This document shows, in pieces, positions 1 to 12,664 of a stretch of 64,000 bases of DNA (position 1 is its first letter; each line of letters begins with the position of its first letter). Source of the stretch: Paraphysomonas bandaiensis (taxonomy: Eukaryota; Chrysophyceae); the NCBI GenBank assembly GCA_965644295.1, contig CBFFRP010000026.1, forward strand, positions 39,571 to 103,570, given 5' to 3'. Position numbers and translations under genes: made by a program. The notes under the pieces were generated by a model, which saw only the letters and a program-made list of their open reading frames with translations, did no database searches and was not told the origin of the DNA.

Positions 1-284
1 ACTAGCATTCCAATACTAGTATTCGTTACCAAACATTACATTAGTTTCGAGTCTACAATACAAGGAATTCATCCTTCGGGAAAGGTAACGTAACATATGT
101 ATCAATATATACAATATACATGTAGAAATTCCACTTATGAAAAAAAAGGTACTAAGTTTTTTATCAGCAAGAAATTATTCGAGTTGTTGAACCTAATCAC
201 ATGCAGCGATTCAATGACGTTGTACAAAACAGCAAAGTGAAGACAAAGCAAACCGCACTATTTCAAGCCATAAATAATTCCACA

Positions 285-3200
285 TCATTCTTGGATAGCA
301 AGCTGGGCTGAAAGACGCGAGTGTTCCTCTTCAAGTCGCTCCAGAAGCCTTTCTGACTCCGACCGCTGCAACTGTGCCGATTGCACTTTCCTGCTTAAAA
401 GTTCCTATCGAGATAATCTGTGAACTCTACAGCATATTACATATCTCCATATCACTATGCATTCATCCGTTCGACGTACACACAACAAAATTGATATATG
501 TACATATAACACTTGTGCTGTACCAGTTCAAATGACTGACACCGTGTATCCGAGTCGATATCAGCAAGGCACATAGCCCACCCTCGTTTGTCCTCCACAT
601 GCATCGCCATACGTTCTCTGCCCGACGTATGACTGTCCTTGAGATTTTGAACGTGGCCAGAAAGGAGCGATGCACTGTGTCCCATGCTAGACATCTGTGA
701 AATTTTTTAACCTTAAATGTATTGAAGCTTGACGTGTATAATTACCACATCCATGACTTTTTCTTCGATACTCTGTAAAAAATTTGTGTTCGTCTCACTT
801 TGACATTGCAGTTAGCACTAAAAATAATAATTGACGTTGTACTCACATATCCGATTCCAGGTCTTGGATGGAGGCGATTTCTTTAGCCTTTCTAGATAGT
901 GTCTGGGCTGGAAGAACAAATCTCAAATAGCAATAACCTACACATTTCCGACTAACTACTAACACCAATAGCAATACATTCATAGTCCTACACTCATATG
1001 ATTACACTCACATAATTACACACATATGATTACATTCATACGATTACTCTCATATAATTACACTCATATATATGATAACGCTCATACGATAACACTCATA
1101 TAATTACACACAAAATTACATTCACCTCATTACACACATACGATTACACTCATATGACAACGCTCATATGATTACAACCATACGACAGCACTCACACAAT
1201 TACACTTATTTCATAATACTCATGTAATAACACTCATATGATAATACTCATATGATTACACTCATATGATAACACTCATGTAATTACACTTATTTCATAA
1301 CACTCATGTGATAACACTCATATGATAACACTCATGTAACAACACTCATATGATAACACTCATGTAATAACACTCATATGATAACACTTATGTAATAACA
1401 CTCATATGATAACACTCATATGATAACACTCATGTAACAACACTCATATGATAACACTCATATGATTACAACCATACGATAGCACTCACACAATTACACT
1501 TATTTCATAACACTCATGTAATAACACTCATATGATAACACTCATATGATTACAACCATACGATTGCACTCACACAATTACACTTATTTCATAACACTCA
1601 TGTAATAACACTCATATGATAACACTCACACAATTACACTTATTTCATAACACTCATGTAATAACACTCATATGATAACACTCACACAATTACACTTATT
1701 TCATAACACTCATGTAATAACACTCATATGATAACACTCATATGATTACAACCATACGATAGCACTCACACAATTACACTTATTTCATAACACTCATGTA
1801 ATAACACTCATATTATAACACTTATGTAATAACACTCATATGATAACACTCATGTAATAACACTCATATGATAACACTCATGTAATAACACTCATATGAT
1901 AACACTTATGTAATAACACTCATATGATAACACTCATATGATAACACTCATGTAACAACACTCATATGATAACACTCATATGATTACAACCATACGATAG
2001 CACTCACACAATTACACTTATTTCATAACACTCATGTAATAACACTCATATGATTACAACCATACGATAGCACTCACACAATTACACTTATTTCATAACA
2101 CTCATGTAATAACACTCATATGATAACACTCACACAATTACACTTATTTCATAACACTCATGTAATAACACTCATATGATAACACTCACACAATTACACT
2201 TATTTCATAACACTCATGTAATAACACTCATATGATAACACTCATATGATTACAACCATACGATAGCACTCACACAATTACACTTATTTCATAACACTCA
2301 TGTAATAACACTCATATTATAACACTTATGTAATAACACTCATATGATAACACTCATGTAATAACACTCATATGATAACACTTATGTAATAACACTCATA
2401 TGATAACACTCATATGATAACACTCATGTAATAACACTCATATGATAACACTCATGTAATAACACTCATATGATAACACTCATATGATAACACTCATGTA
2501 ATAACACTCATATGATTACAACCATACGATAGCACTCACACAATTACACTTATTTCATAACACTCATGTAATAACACTCATATGATAACACTCACACAAT
2601 TACACTTATTTCATAACACTCATGTAATAACACTCATATGATGACACTCATATGATTACAACCATACGACAGCACTCACACAATTACACTTATTTCATAA
2701 CACTCATGTAATAACACTCATATGATAACACTCATATGATTACAACCATACGATAGCACTCACACAATTACACTTATTTCATAACACTCATGTAATAACA
2801 CTCATATGATAACACTCATATGATTACATTCATATGATAACACTCATGTAATTACACTTATTTCATAACACTCATGTGATAACACTCATATGATAACACT
2901 CACACAATTACACTTATTTCATAACACTCATGTAATAACACTCATATGATAACACTCATATGATTACAACCATACGATAGCACTCACACAATTACACTTA
3001 TTTCATAACACTCATGTCATAACACTCATATGATAACACTCACACAATTACACTTATTTCATAACACTCATGTAATAACACTCATATGATAACACTCACA
3101 CAATTACACTTATTTCATAACACTCATGTAATAACACTCATATGATAACACTCATGTAATAACACTCATATGATAACACTTATGTAATAACACTCATATG

Positions 3201-3873
3201 ATAACACTCATATGATAACACTCATGTAATAACACTCATATGATAACACTCATATGATAACACTCATGTAATAACACTCATATGATTACAACCATACGAT
3301 AGCACTCACACAATTACACTTATTTCATAACACTCATGTCATAACACTCATATGATAACACTCACACAATTACACTTATTTCATAACACTCATGTAATAA
3401 CACTCATATGATAACACTTATGTAATAACACTCATATGATAACACTCATATGATAACACTCATATGATTACAACCATACGATAGCACTCACACAATTACA
3501 CTTATTTCATAACACTCATGTAACTACACTCATATGATAACACATACACACATATGATAACACTCATGTAACTACACTCATATGATAACACTCATGTAAT
3601 AACACTCATAGTCATGCGCTCATTGCTTCTAGCTTTCTTACCATACGCAAATTCCGACATCGCAAGTCGTACTTTTAGTTCTGATACTACTAATGGGTTC
3701 ACTCTCTGAGCACGCACGGCTTCTATCTCCTCCTGAGCCATGATTGCTCTCTCCTTTAGATTAGTTAAACGCATATGTCTCTCTTCGCATGATGTTGCTA
3801 GTCTCTCAAGACGCTCAGCGGCACCCGTCCACGGGTTTTGGTTGTCTTCCTTATGGGGAGAAGTGCCGGACAT
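285..3873 (-). CDS. Coiled-coil protein, four exons, unknown function
   Basis: Proposed exons on the minus strand are 3642-3873, 847-907, 524-694 and 285-390, closing in frame at 189 residues. The first exon starts MSGTSPHKEDN and continues into a heptad-rich helix (AAERLERLATSCEERH). The last exon is also strongly coiled-coil (SERLLERLEEEHSRLSAQLA) and ends in TGA. The donor gtaaga at 3641 and acceptor cag before 907 match in phase, which makes the 14-bp satellite between them an intron of about 2.7 kb. The reading frame of the 524-694 exon is the weak point. The phase-consistent frame gives little coiled-coil character, while another frame of the same exon looks more helical, so the acceptor there may be displaced. 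I do not recognise the family. It could be a small centrosomal, tethering or spliceosomal coiled-coil protein, but nothing decides this. Confidence 0.5.
965..3605. repeat. 14-bp satellite array inside an intron
   Basis: About 2.6 kb is built from variants of a 14-bp monomer (ATGATAACACTCAT and relatives such as GTAATAACACTCAT). Monomers are arranged in recurring longer blocks, including one of about 70 bp that contains ACCATACGATAGCACTC and CACTTATTTCATAAC. The array contains many CATATG palindromes and is AT-rich. It carries no meaningful ORF. It lies between exons 1 and 2 of the minus-strand coiled-coil gene. Confidence 0.95.
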
Positions 3874-4354
3874 AGTGTGTACAGTAAGATTAGTATACAC
3901 TGCTGCTCATTCTACGATCAGATATCCACCCACATATGCATAGAACACATACACATATCCATACACTCCACTCACTTCACTCTGATCAGACCACCGCAGG
4001 TACTCTACGGTCTACGGGTCCACTGGAAGTGATAGAGTGAAGTGAAGTATGAAGTGCTTTCTGGGGATTCCAACTTCAAGGAAGAGACCAGCAGCGTCAT
4101 GTCCATATATGGGTTGGACACCTAGTCACATGCATATACACTGATGTCGTAGTATATCCTGCACAACCGTATATTTGGTATTCTGTATTCTAGCCGACAT
4201 CCTCTATCTATATACCCCTCGTATACATATATACAGCTGTATGTATATGCACGTCTCGTTTCAGAGAGGAGCATCACTTGCCTTAATAAATTTTATTAAT
4301 CACTGCACTTGTCGTCACTCGGAGTTGGGCCAATTGACCATTCAGAGGTGACCA
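3874..4354. other. Divergent intergenic region between the coiled-coil gene and GH31
   Basis: Roughly 480 bp separate two divergently transcribed genes, so it probably holds both promoters. It contains several TATAC/GTATA runs and one complete palindrome, TATACAGCTGTATG (4230-4243), about 110 bp before the GH31 start. I see no credible gene here. Confidence 0.5.
4230..4243. promoter_or_regulatory. TAYNGCNGTA palindrome upstream of GH31
   Basis: TATACAGCTGTATG is a near-perfect palindrome about 110 bp before the GH31 start codon. The same core recurs upstream of the LRR, C2, TPR and SDP1/BUD22 genes. The regulatory role is inferred from position and recurrence only. Confidence 0.3.
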
Positions 4355-6452
4355 ATGATATATTCAGCGATGATGCTCTCCTTGTCCTGTCTGGTGTCTG
4401 TGTCTGCGTCTGTATCCGCCTATATCGTTCCTCCAGCGGAGTTGAGGCCCAGTGTTTATCACGGGTGGGCCCATAAGCACTGGGTATGGAATCATAACAG
4501 TAACAATAATCAGGTCATTTTCTTTACTGCCCTTAATGCTCGTAGTAATGCGTTAACAGGATAGCACACTGGAGTTAGTGCAGGGGTATCTGGATCATGA
4601 CATTCCAGTGGGCGCTGTTGACATCGACAGTATGTGGGAGACGCAGTTCAATAACTTCGAACCGAATACAGATTTGTTTCCAGATATGGCTTCCATGATA
4701 TCTAAGCTTCATGACATGGATATTCGTGTGATTACTTGGGCTACAAGTATGATTAATGTTGAGAATCCGGATTTTGATATGTGCGTGGAAAAGAATTATC
4801 TCGTGCGGGATGCTTTTGGTGTAGCGCGCCCACTAGGCTGGTGGCACGGAGATGGATGCTTACTCGACTATTCCAATCCCGAGGCCGTTGCATGGTGGCA
4901 CACTAAAATGGATACCATACTAGACATGGGTGTAGACGGGTTCAAGACTGATGGGACAGACCCTTACATACTGGAGTATATTATATTTTCAGGTGCATAC
5001 TTGAAGCTCTATGTGCTAGCATAAAATGAACAACTGTATTTATATATTAGGAAGTGCTCTAGGGTACCAAAACGTTTCACTTACGTATCGCGATTACGCT
5101 AACGCTTACTACCGCGACTTTTTCACATACACAAGAGAGCACAGGGGCGAGGATGGTCTAATTATGTCCAGGCCAGTGGACTGCCAGCTCGACACAGTGG
5201 CCTCCTTGTGCACGCCTTTTAGTCCTCGCGATGTGATGCTGTCTGGATGGGTGGGAGATGATGATGCGACCTTCAACGGGCTAAGGGGCTGCATGCGAAA
5301 GGTCATATTCTCGGCGTGGGACGGATACGCGAACTTCGGGTGTGATATCGGGGGCTATCGAGGGGGCGACGACACGAAAGACAAGGAGGTATGTTGGCAA
5401 CCTGTGTATAGATATATATGTGCCATGCGATAGTTTCTTTTCCTGTTTGTGTAATTCTTTGTAGCTATTCGTGCGCTGGTCCCAGTACGGCGCTTTTCTT
5501 CCTCTGATGGAAAACGGCGGCGGAGGCGAGCATCGTCCATGGATGTATGATGAGGAGACCACCAACATATATCGTTCTTTTGTTAACGAACACTACCGCC
5601 TCATCCCCTACCTACTCACTAACGGTGCGATAAGTACTTCCAGTTTGTAGTTATATGTTTTCGTTGCATCTCATAACTGCGATTGTTTCATTTTATCTGT
5701 TGGTTGATAAATTTGGAGTAGGAATGGATGCGTACGACAGTGATGGTAACAGCACAGTTATCATACCGGTGGCAGCCCGCGCTGAATCCACTCCCAACTA
5801 CCGATTGACTCAGCCTTCCACTTACTCGTACTTGCTGGGTGAGAGTTTAATCGTTCATCCTGTGGCTTTCAATGCGGTTGAATCCGAATCGAGAGAAGGG
5901 GGAAGTTTGGTGGAGATGGTCTTTCCTAAAGAAGGGTCTGACGGGGAAGTAGGTGTGTGGGTTGACTGGTGGGCCCCGCACGATGCAACTCTAGCTGTTA
6001 ATGTCCCTGGAGGGGCAGAGTACCGCACCCATCGCAGAGTAGCCCTGGACACATATGCTGTGTATGCCAGGCGAGGGACTATCCTCCCTCTGTTTGCTTC
6101 ATCATCCGACGAGACGACATTATTTACTTGGTTGTCTCCTTACGAGGGCTCAGAAGCTGAAACATATGTCAGGGAGCCTGCGTCCGCTGGCCCTGGGCTT
6201 ATCGGTGGGCTAAGTCTTTCGAATGGTGGCGTCCTATCGGGGTATGTAAGTGCACATGAGTCCAAGCCCCATGGGGGGTATGGTTGGGTTGTCACCGCTG
6301 TGACCGAACCGGACGTCGTCACATTCACTGGTGCTGATGTAGCCACTTGTCAACACAACTACGATGGAGATACATCCACTCTGACACTGACTTGTTCTGA
6401 CGGTTCTGCCGGACTCCGTTTCGAAGCAACTGGAGTGAGAAGCAACTTCTAA
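4355..6452 (+). CDS. Secreted glycoside hydrolase family 31 (alpha-glucosidase-like)
   Basis: Exons 4355-4513, 4560-4992, 5051-5388, 5465-5624 and 5722-6452 close in frame at 606 residues. The N-terminus (MIYSAMMLSLSCLVSVSASV) is a signal peptide, so the enzyme should enter the secretory pathway. Directly after it comes the first strand of the GH31 barrel (GWAHKHWVWNHNSNNNQ). Then follow DIDSMW, the nucleophile motif GFKTDGTD (Asp near residue 182), and WVGDDDATFNGL, which carries the likely acid/base Asp near residue 269. GCDIGGYRG and LFVRWSQYGAFLPLM are also typical. The C-terminal part is a beta-sandwich. GH31 enzymes retain configuration while cleaving alpha-glycosidic bonds; the exact substrate (glucoside, xyloside or sulfoquinovoside) cannot be read here. 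The large N-terminal beta-sandwich found in most GH31 proteins is absent. AATAAA lies at 6627-6632 in the 3' flank. The first intron has an atypical donor (gtcatt). Confidence 0.92.
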
Positions 6453-7487
6453 TAACTGTACTGCATAAACGGCTAATGATCCAGTTTTTTGGGATTCACT
6501 GTTGTAGTACTTCTGAAATTTGTGATGCAAAGTAATATTTAAACGTTAGTCCCACATCAGCTGTGATAATGATAATAATTATTGCTAATTTATTCTTAAT
6601 ATGAAATGTTAATGACTTTCTTCTATAATAAATTTATTTGGCTTCTGCGCTAAACTAGATAGTATTGAAGAGCAGATTGTTTGCTCTAGTACAGTGGAAG
6701 TGGAGTAATATTTTCCTCAATAGCATTCTTGAATGCTTCAATTAGTTTCAAGAGATTTTCAGGCTGCGAGTCGCACATAAACAGCATCTACCTCAACTAG
6801 TGCTGGATATAATTTGCATTAACACGCATATTTTCATTTAAATCAGTGCCATTTTATCAACTTATTTTAAGACATTAATCATGCTAAAACACCACTATCT
6901 ACGCGGTCTGATATCCGAATATATCAATGGGAACAATATTTTTAATTCATAGTTGTGCCTCATACGTTAGATAATCCGATAGTCATTCCTATTCTTGTCT
7001 AATACCGGCCCTTTCCATATATTTCAATTGATGAACATGATAAACAAACTTCCCACTCGATTATGGTTACGAGGGCAGACGGAAGACCAAATCATTGGAA
7101 TGAGCCTCCAGAAGATCCACTACAACACCATGGAATACGATAACTCCAGTTTATTCTTCCTTTATTTTCTAGATTTCTGACCATATTCTGGAGTTTCCTC
7201 ACTTGTATTTATATTTTCGGACACTTTTCGCATGTCTGCTGTATACGTATACGATTGGTATACCGTACCATATCGAAGTAGGTCGAAGTGTGTATTTGTA
7301 ATTTAAATACAGACAGAGCAGAGCAGAGCAGAGCAGAGCACTGTACACGAATACAGTCATCTTAAGAACACAATAATTACACACGCGGTGCTTTCACACC
7401 AGTGAAATACTTCGCTCTGACACACTCATGGTTCTCTAGTCTTCTTATTGTCTCAGCGACTGTAGCTGGCAGTGTGGTAAGCCTCTC
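6453..7487 (+). other. AT-rich spacer between GH31 and the RecQ gene
   Basis: About 1 kb with the GH31 polyadenylation signal (AATAAA, 6627-6632) near its left end. There is a short AGAGC repeat near 7315-7340 and TATAC palindromes near 7236-7252 (CTGCTGTATACGTATAC) about 240 bp before the helicase start. I see no coding sequence I can support. Confidence 0.6.
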
Positions 7488-10400
7488 ATGCAGCATAACC
7501 TCAAGAGTCAACTGGAGTGGCTGTGTGAGGTCGGTATAGCGCACCTGCATATACATATGTATGTTAACATATGCGCCTGTAGAATCAGGAGCACGCCCAC
7601 GGCGCAGGCTTCTCGTCCACAGGAGTTGTTTGTTCTCATCGAGAGGACAGCAGGTGAGAGGCGGCTGCGGTGTATGCCTCGTCTCTTACGGCTTTAACAG
7701 ATGTGATCTTGTGGCCGCATTTTCATCTGCACAGCATCACAGTGGCATATGTCTCTCTGAGATATCGAAGAAGTTTGACATATTGAGGTATTCATTCACC
7801 GCAACAACAATGTGCCTTCATCATTCTTGTGCCTGCAGGCTAGAGAAAAATAAGTCCATATCTTTAGAGCAAGAGAATATTCAAAGCAGGGAGCAGCAGC
7901 ATAGACAACACGCCCAACACAGAACCGTGTCATTACCACCTGTTATACAGAGCTCATTTTGTCAGACATCACTCCCACAACAGATCGAAAGGACTGAAGA
8001 ATTCGACCCAATCGATGAAGCATTTCTCAATATGGACGTTGAGGGTCAGTGAGTAATACCTGCTACGTTTTTGTGCTCACTCGTGTTGTTTATTTCAGCT
8101 TTAACGAACCGATACAAATCTGGCCAACGCCCAAGTACAGGTACACATTCTGGAGTGAATGCAAATACCAGTCGCACACCAACTCCCATTTCCTCGACGC
8201 ACCCCCCTGCTCCCGTATATGATAGTCACATGTCAGCTCCAGTCTCTTCTAGGCACTCACCTGCTCCTGTTTCATCTAGCCATGACAAGAGTGATTTGCT
8301 TGCTCGACTTCAGCGGCAGAGGGATGCTCTGGACGCTCAGATTGCCGCGCTTACACGAGATAGTAGCCCATGCAGTGTTACTACGCGCCAGAGCACTGGA
8401 GGGGAAACATATGGCTTACATCAAGGTACCGGGGTATCTGTGAATCATGCGCGGAGAGAAACAACTGCCCTTGTGGTGCCTACGGAACGAATGTGGGGAG
8501 AGACTTCTGGCGCCAGAAATTCAGCGGATCAAATGAACGGAGATATACCCGGACAATTCATGGATACCAGGGGGTCTGTATGTAATGCATGGGGTGACAC
8601 TTATGGTACCAGGACTCATGCGGATCAAACGAACGGAGATACTTTGGCATCCAATCAGAGAAGTGGTGGTTGGGAAGACACAGACTATGCTATACAGCAG
8701 AGGGTTGTTGCTGACGCAGCACCACGGAGTGGACCTGCACTTGGCATGTATGGGGGGGAGGACGACGACAGCGTACCGGACTGCCCTTGCGGGTACCGAT
8801 GTTTGGTCCTTACTTCACGTACATCTGCGAATATGAATAGGCAGTTCTACAAATGCCCTAATGGCGACCAAGCTGGTATTGGCATATCACGTTGCCGTAA
8901 AAATCTGTAATCATTTCCGTAGGCGGTGGATGTGGCTTTTTCCAGTGGGTGGATGGGGAGGTTACAGGGGCTTCCTTATCTGGCACTCCATTGGGTGTGG
9001 GCATCAAAGACTTTACTGTCGAGAATCGCCGTATATTTGGTCATAATTCTTTTAAGGAAGGCCAGCGGGAGTGCATTGAGGCCGCACTACAAGGTACAGT
9101 TTGCTTATCACCCTTGGTGTATGCGTATTACTGAAAATATTGTAGGAAGGGATGTGTTCTGTTTGATGCCGACTGGGGGAGGAAAGTCTCTGGTCTACCA
9201 ATTGCCAGCGTGGTGCTGTCCAGGACTGGCGGTGGTGTTCAGCCCTCTCGTGTCGCTCATACAAGACCAAGTCGATGCTATGACTGCAACAGGCATAAGG
9301 GCGGTGTATGTCACTTCCACACAGAGTGAGGCGGAGGTACAGCAAATATATCAAGATCTTTATAACGGTCACAACACCTCATCAAATGGAACTCCTGAAG
9401 ATGGTATAAAACTTCTGTACATTACACCGGAGAAGTTTAAGAACTCGCCGAAGATGAAAAATCTTCTTCGAAATCTCTATGGAAAGGGTTTGCTGTCACG
9501 GTTTGTTATCGATGAGGTAGGTCTATTGATATTACAAGCGCATGAACACTAATAGCACTATGTTGGAATGTCAGGCTCACTGTTTGTCAGAGTGGGGGTA
9601 AGTAATTCAATATTTGTGTCACAAGACCTCATGTGTTTTTAGGCATGATTTTAGGTAGGCTGGAGGTGACATGCTACAAGTGTTGTTTTCATCTTGCGTC
9701 AGGTCGGACTATTTATATCTCGGTAGTATACGTACAGATTATCCAAACACCCCCATCCTCGCTCTCACGGCCACTGCCAACCAAGCGGTCATCCAGGATT
9801 GCATACGCATCATTGGAATGCGCAATCCTTTCAGACATACTCACAGTTTTAACAGGCCAAATATAGAGTACACTGTGCGACCCAAAGATAGCAAAGTTAT
9901 CAAGAACATTGCTGATATAATTAAATCTAAGCGTAATCAAACTGGTGGGTTATAGAATTTATTGTTTAGCAGTAAGCCTAAATGCAAGTGCACAGGTATA
10001 ATTTATTGCTTTTCGAAAAGAGATACAGAGAAAGTGACCGATGAACTTCGACGTGCCATTCCCGAGATGCGCAACGCTATTGATTTTTATCATGCAGACG
10101 TTCCGGCTGATCTAAAGGAAAGGCGACAGCGACTGTGGTCTAAAGGCGATATTAAAATCATATGTGCCACTATAGCCTTTGGAATGGGAATAAATAAGCC
10201 AGATGTGCGCTATGTAATTCACTACTCAATGCCGAAGAGTCTTACGAACTTTTATCAGGCAAGATGTCGACAGTTGTAGGTAATTACGTGATGTGTTTTA
10301 GGAGTCTGGGAGAGCAGGTAGAGATGGATTTCCATCGGAGAGTATCGTATTCTACAGCTATACTGACAAACAAAAGCTTTGTGCCCTGTCACAAAAGGGG

Positions 10401-12398
10401 TCGGAAGGAGGAGGAAGGGGGGCTATAGAGCGTGCTCTCATGAACATCCAGAAGTATGACGTGTGTGATAGTGCACTGACTTGATGTCTGACTTTGTTTC
10501 GTAGATGTGCTGCATTTTGCATGAACGAGATTGATTGCAGACGCACGCAAGTGCTAGAGTACTTTGGAGAGGCATTTCCCCCAGAGAAGTGCAGTGGAAC
10601 GTGTGATAACTGTCGTCGACCCCGCGGTAGTTATCAATGGGAGGACTTTTCGGAACAGGGTAGGGTTGTACTACGTGTGGTCGCCGCCGTGTGCAATAGC
10701 AGTCTCCCGAAAGTAACCCTGAATCTCTTGCGATCAATACTTGCTAATTCGAAAGAAAAAAAGCTCGAAAGACATCGCGCCTTGTTGCAACAGGCTGGGA
10801 TGGATTACACCGTTAGGGGGAACGGGAGTGCTTCTAGCAAGCCCATCAGCAAATATATATGTGAGAGATTGCTCCAAGGTATGGTCTTACAAGGTTTCCT
10901 AATGGAAGAATCGCAGGCAAGTAATTATGTTGTTTGCAATTTGTAGTGAAATGAGCACTGATTGCAGGAAAACTTCAGCAAATTTACGGCGGAATATGTG
11001 GGAATTGGGCACCGTGCATCTGAGTTGGAGAGTGGAAAAGCTTCCTTGCGCATATGTGTCCCAGCGTCTACAACAAAGAACACGGTGACCAATGTTGCAG
11101 AGGCTATTATTGAGTCACATGATGACGACGATGGGGAATTGTCAGGACAGCTTCTTAGAACTAATGGTATTCAATCCACCAGATCTCGATTGAATGTCGC
11201 TGTTCCGAAGGCCACCCCCGCCACTGATAAGCAGCCGATGCAGACTTATGCTGCTCTAGCTGAGATGATGCCTGTGACTGGTGAGAAGTCTAACCATTCT
11301 AACTCCGCTTCTTCGCCGACTCGAGCTGGTGTCAGGAAAGGGCGACTGGGTTTGAAACAGGCCTCTCAAATTTCCAAGAAGATGAGACCCCAACCAAACA
11401 TGCGTCCTGCTAGCACTGAACCAACAGATAGTGATAGTGACTTCGACGATTGGGGTCGTTTGTCAGGCAAGAGACAGACTGTGCATACTAAAGATTGCGT
11501 AAATAAACGACCTAGAGTAGAGGAGTCTCCGACATCATCTAGCCCTCAGCAGTTTATTGATATTTCGTCATCACCTGAACTTCCCTTGTCTCCCGACATA
11601 TATAGCCATCAGAAGTACCATCAAGACCCTAAACCGGTGAATACTGCGAAGACGGTAGAAGCAGGGCTACATGACGGCACTTCAATTCTTACGAAAAAGC
11701 AACGCAGCAATTTCAGATCGTGGCTTCACAGCTATCGCAAGCGCTGGAACTGCTACTGGAACCATATGGATAGCCAGGCGGTAGTGGACCTCATCACTCA
11801 TGTGCCAGTGACTCTGGAAGAGCTCAGGAGCAAAGTTGTTGGTATGGGTGAGTACAAGATACGGAATGAAGGCAAGCATATTGTAGCCACTATTTGGGCT
11901 TTCCTAAAGAGCGAGGGTATTATTCATAAGTTTCCTTCCCTTTCTGAAGACTCCCCTCCCTACGACATACCAGACTGCCCGACCTGGCGGGACCCGTCAT
12001 CAGATGCAGCTGATGTTGTGAGGCAACAACATAGCGTGGTACATAATCAGAAGCTGCCAACAGCTGGGCAATCGTCCCTTGATATGCGGCCCGCAGTGAG
12101 CCCTGTGGGGAAAGAAGGGCATGACAGTCTGACTCAAAGTGCTGCAGCATGGCAGAATTACGAGGATACCACCCGTCTGTCAGTGAAAAACAACCAAGCA
12201 TATCAGTATCACACTAAGTCACCAGCCCTTGGACTGACTTCCCAACGGAGCCCAAGCAAAAATCAGCAGGTAAAAAGACATCTACAGTGCACAACAAATC
12301 CTTACGATGTTTATGGGTCCACTATGCCATCAACACAACGCGCGTCTATGAATCAAGCAGATGACGGTGTAGATGACGTTATAGATTATTTGGTGTAG
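7488..12398 (+). CDS. BLM/SGS1-type RecQ DNA helicase with N-terminal GRF zinc finger
   Basis: Fourteen exons (7488-7529, 7583-7653, 7701-7787, 7839-8044, 8099-8875, 8923-9093, 9146-9516, 9575-9597, 9643-9654, 9703-9944, 9996-10258, 10302-10462, 10505-10916, 10968-12398) give 1,422 residues, the size of human BLM. After a low-complexity N-terminus comes a GRF zinc finger near residues 362-408 (CPCG, TSRTSANMNRQFYKCP, GGGCGFFQW). The helicase core follows: MPTGGGKSLVYQLP (motif I), DEAHCLSEWGHDFR (motif II and aromatic loop), ALTATA, FGMGINKPDVRYVIHYSMPKS and QESGRAGRDG. The RecQ-Ct zinc site (CRRTQVLEYFGE, CSGTCDNC), a winged helix and an HRDC-like domain (near residues 1183-1266) complete it. 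RecQ helicases unwind 3'-5' and, with topoisomerase III, dissolve double Holliday junctions in the nucleus. Two introns, at 10259 and 10917, start with GC. The exon at 9643-9654 is only 12 nt long. The intron at 7788-7838 is in frame and could be retained. Confidence 0.93.
9643..9654 (+). other. 12-nt microexon of the RecQ gene
   Basis: GCATGATTTTAG lies between ag and gt dinucleotides. It supplies the HDFR part of the conserved EWGHDFR aromatic-rich loop of RecQ; without it the loop is interrupted and the frame is broken. The upstream exon ends in phase 2 and the downstream exon restores SDYLYL. Confidence 0.85.
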
Positions 12399-12664
12399 TA
12401 GTAACTGTCGATATCCTTTGTTTTTTGTACTCTTTTTATTTTGATGTGGAAGATATGATAGAAGCATGTATTAGTCCTAATTTTAATTTGTACAGAGTCT
12501 TTCTACAGTTATATTGTCAAGTTTATGAATAGGGTGAGCAATTTGTTGAATAGTTATGTATGTCACATATATCATTCTTTAGTACTACAGCAAGCATTAC
12601 TGATGAGTAAACTGCAACTGTTACTGTCTATATTAAAACACGTAATAAAGTATTGAAGTATATT
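12399..12664. other. 3' flank of the RecQ gene
   Basis: AT-rich, with AATAAA near 12645 as the probable poly(A) signal. No gene is visible. A MITE-like repeat begins at its right edge. Confidence 0.5.
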
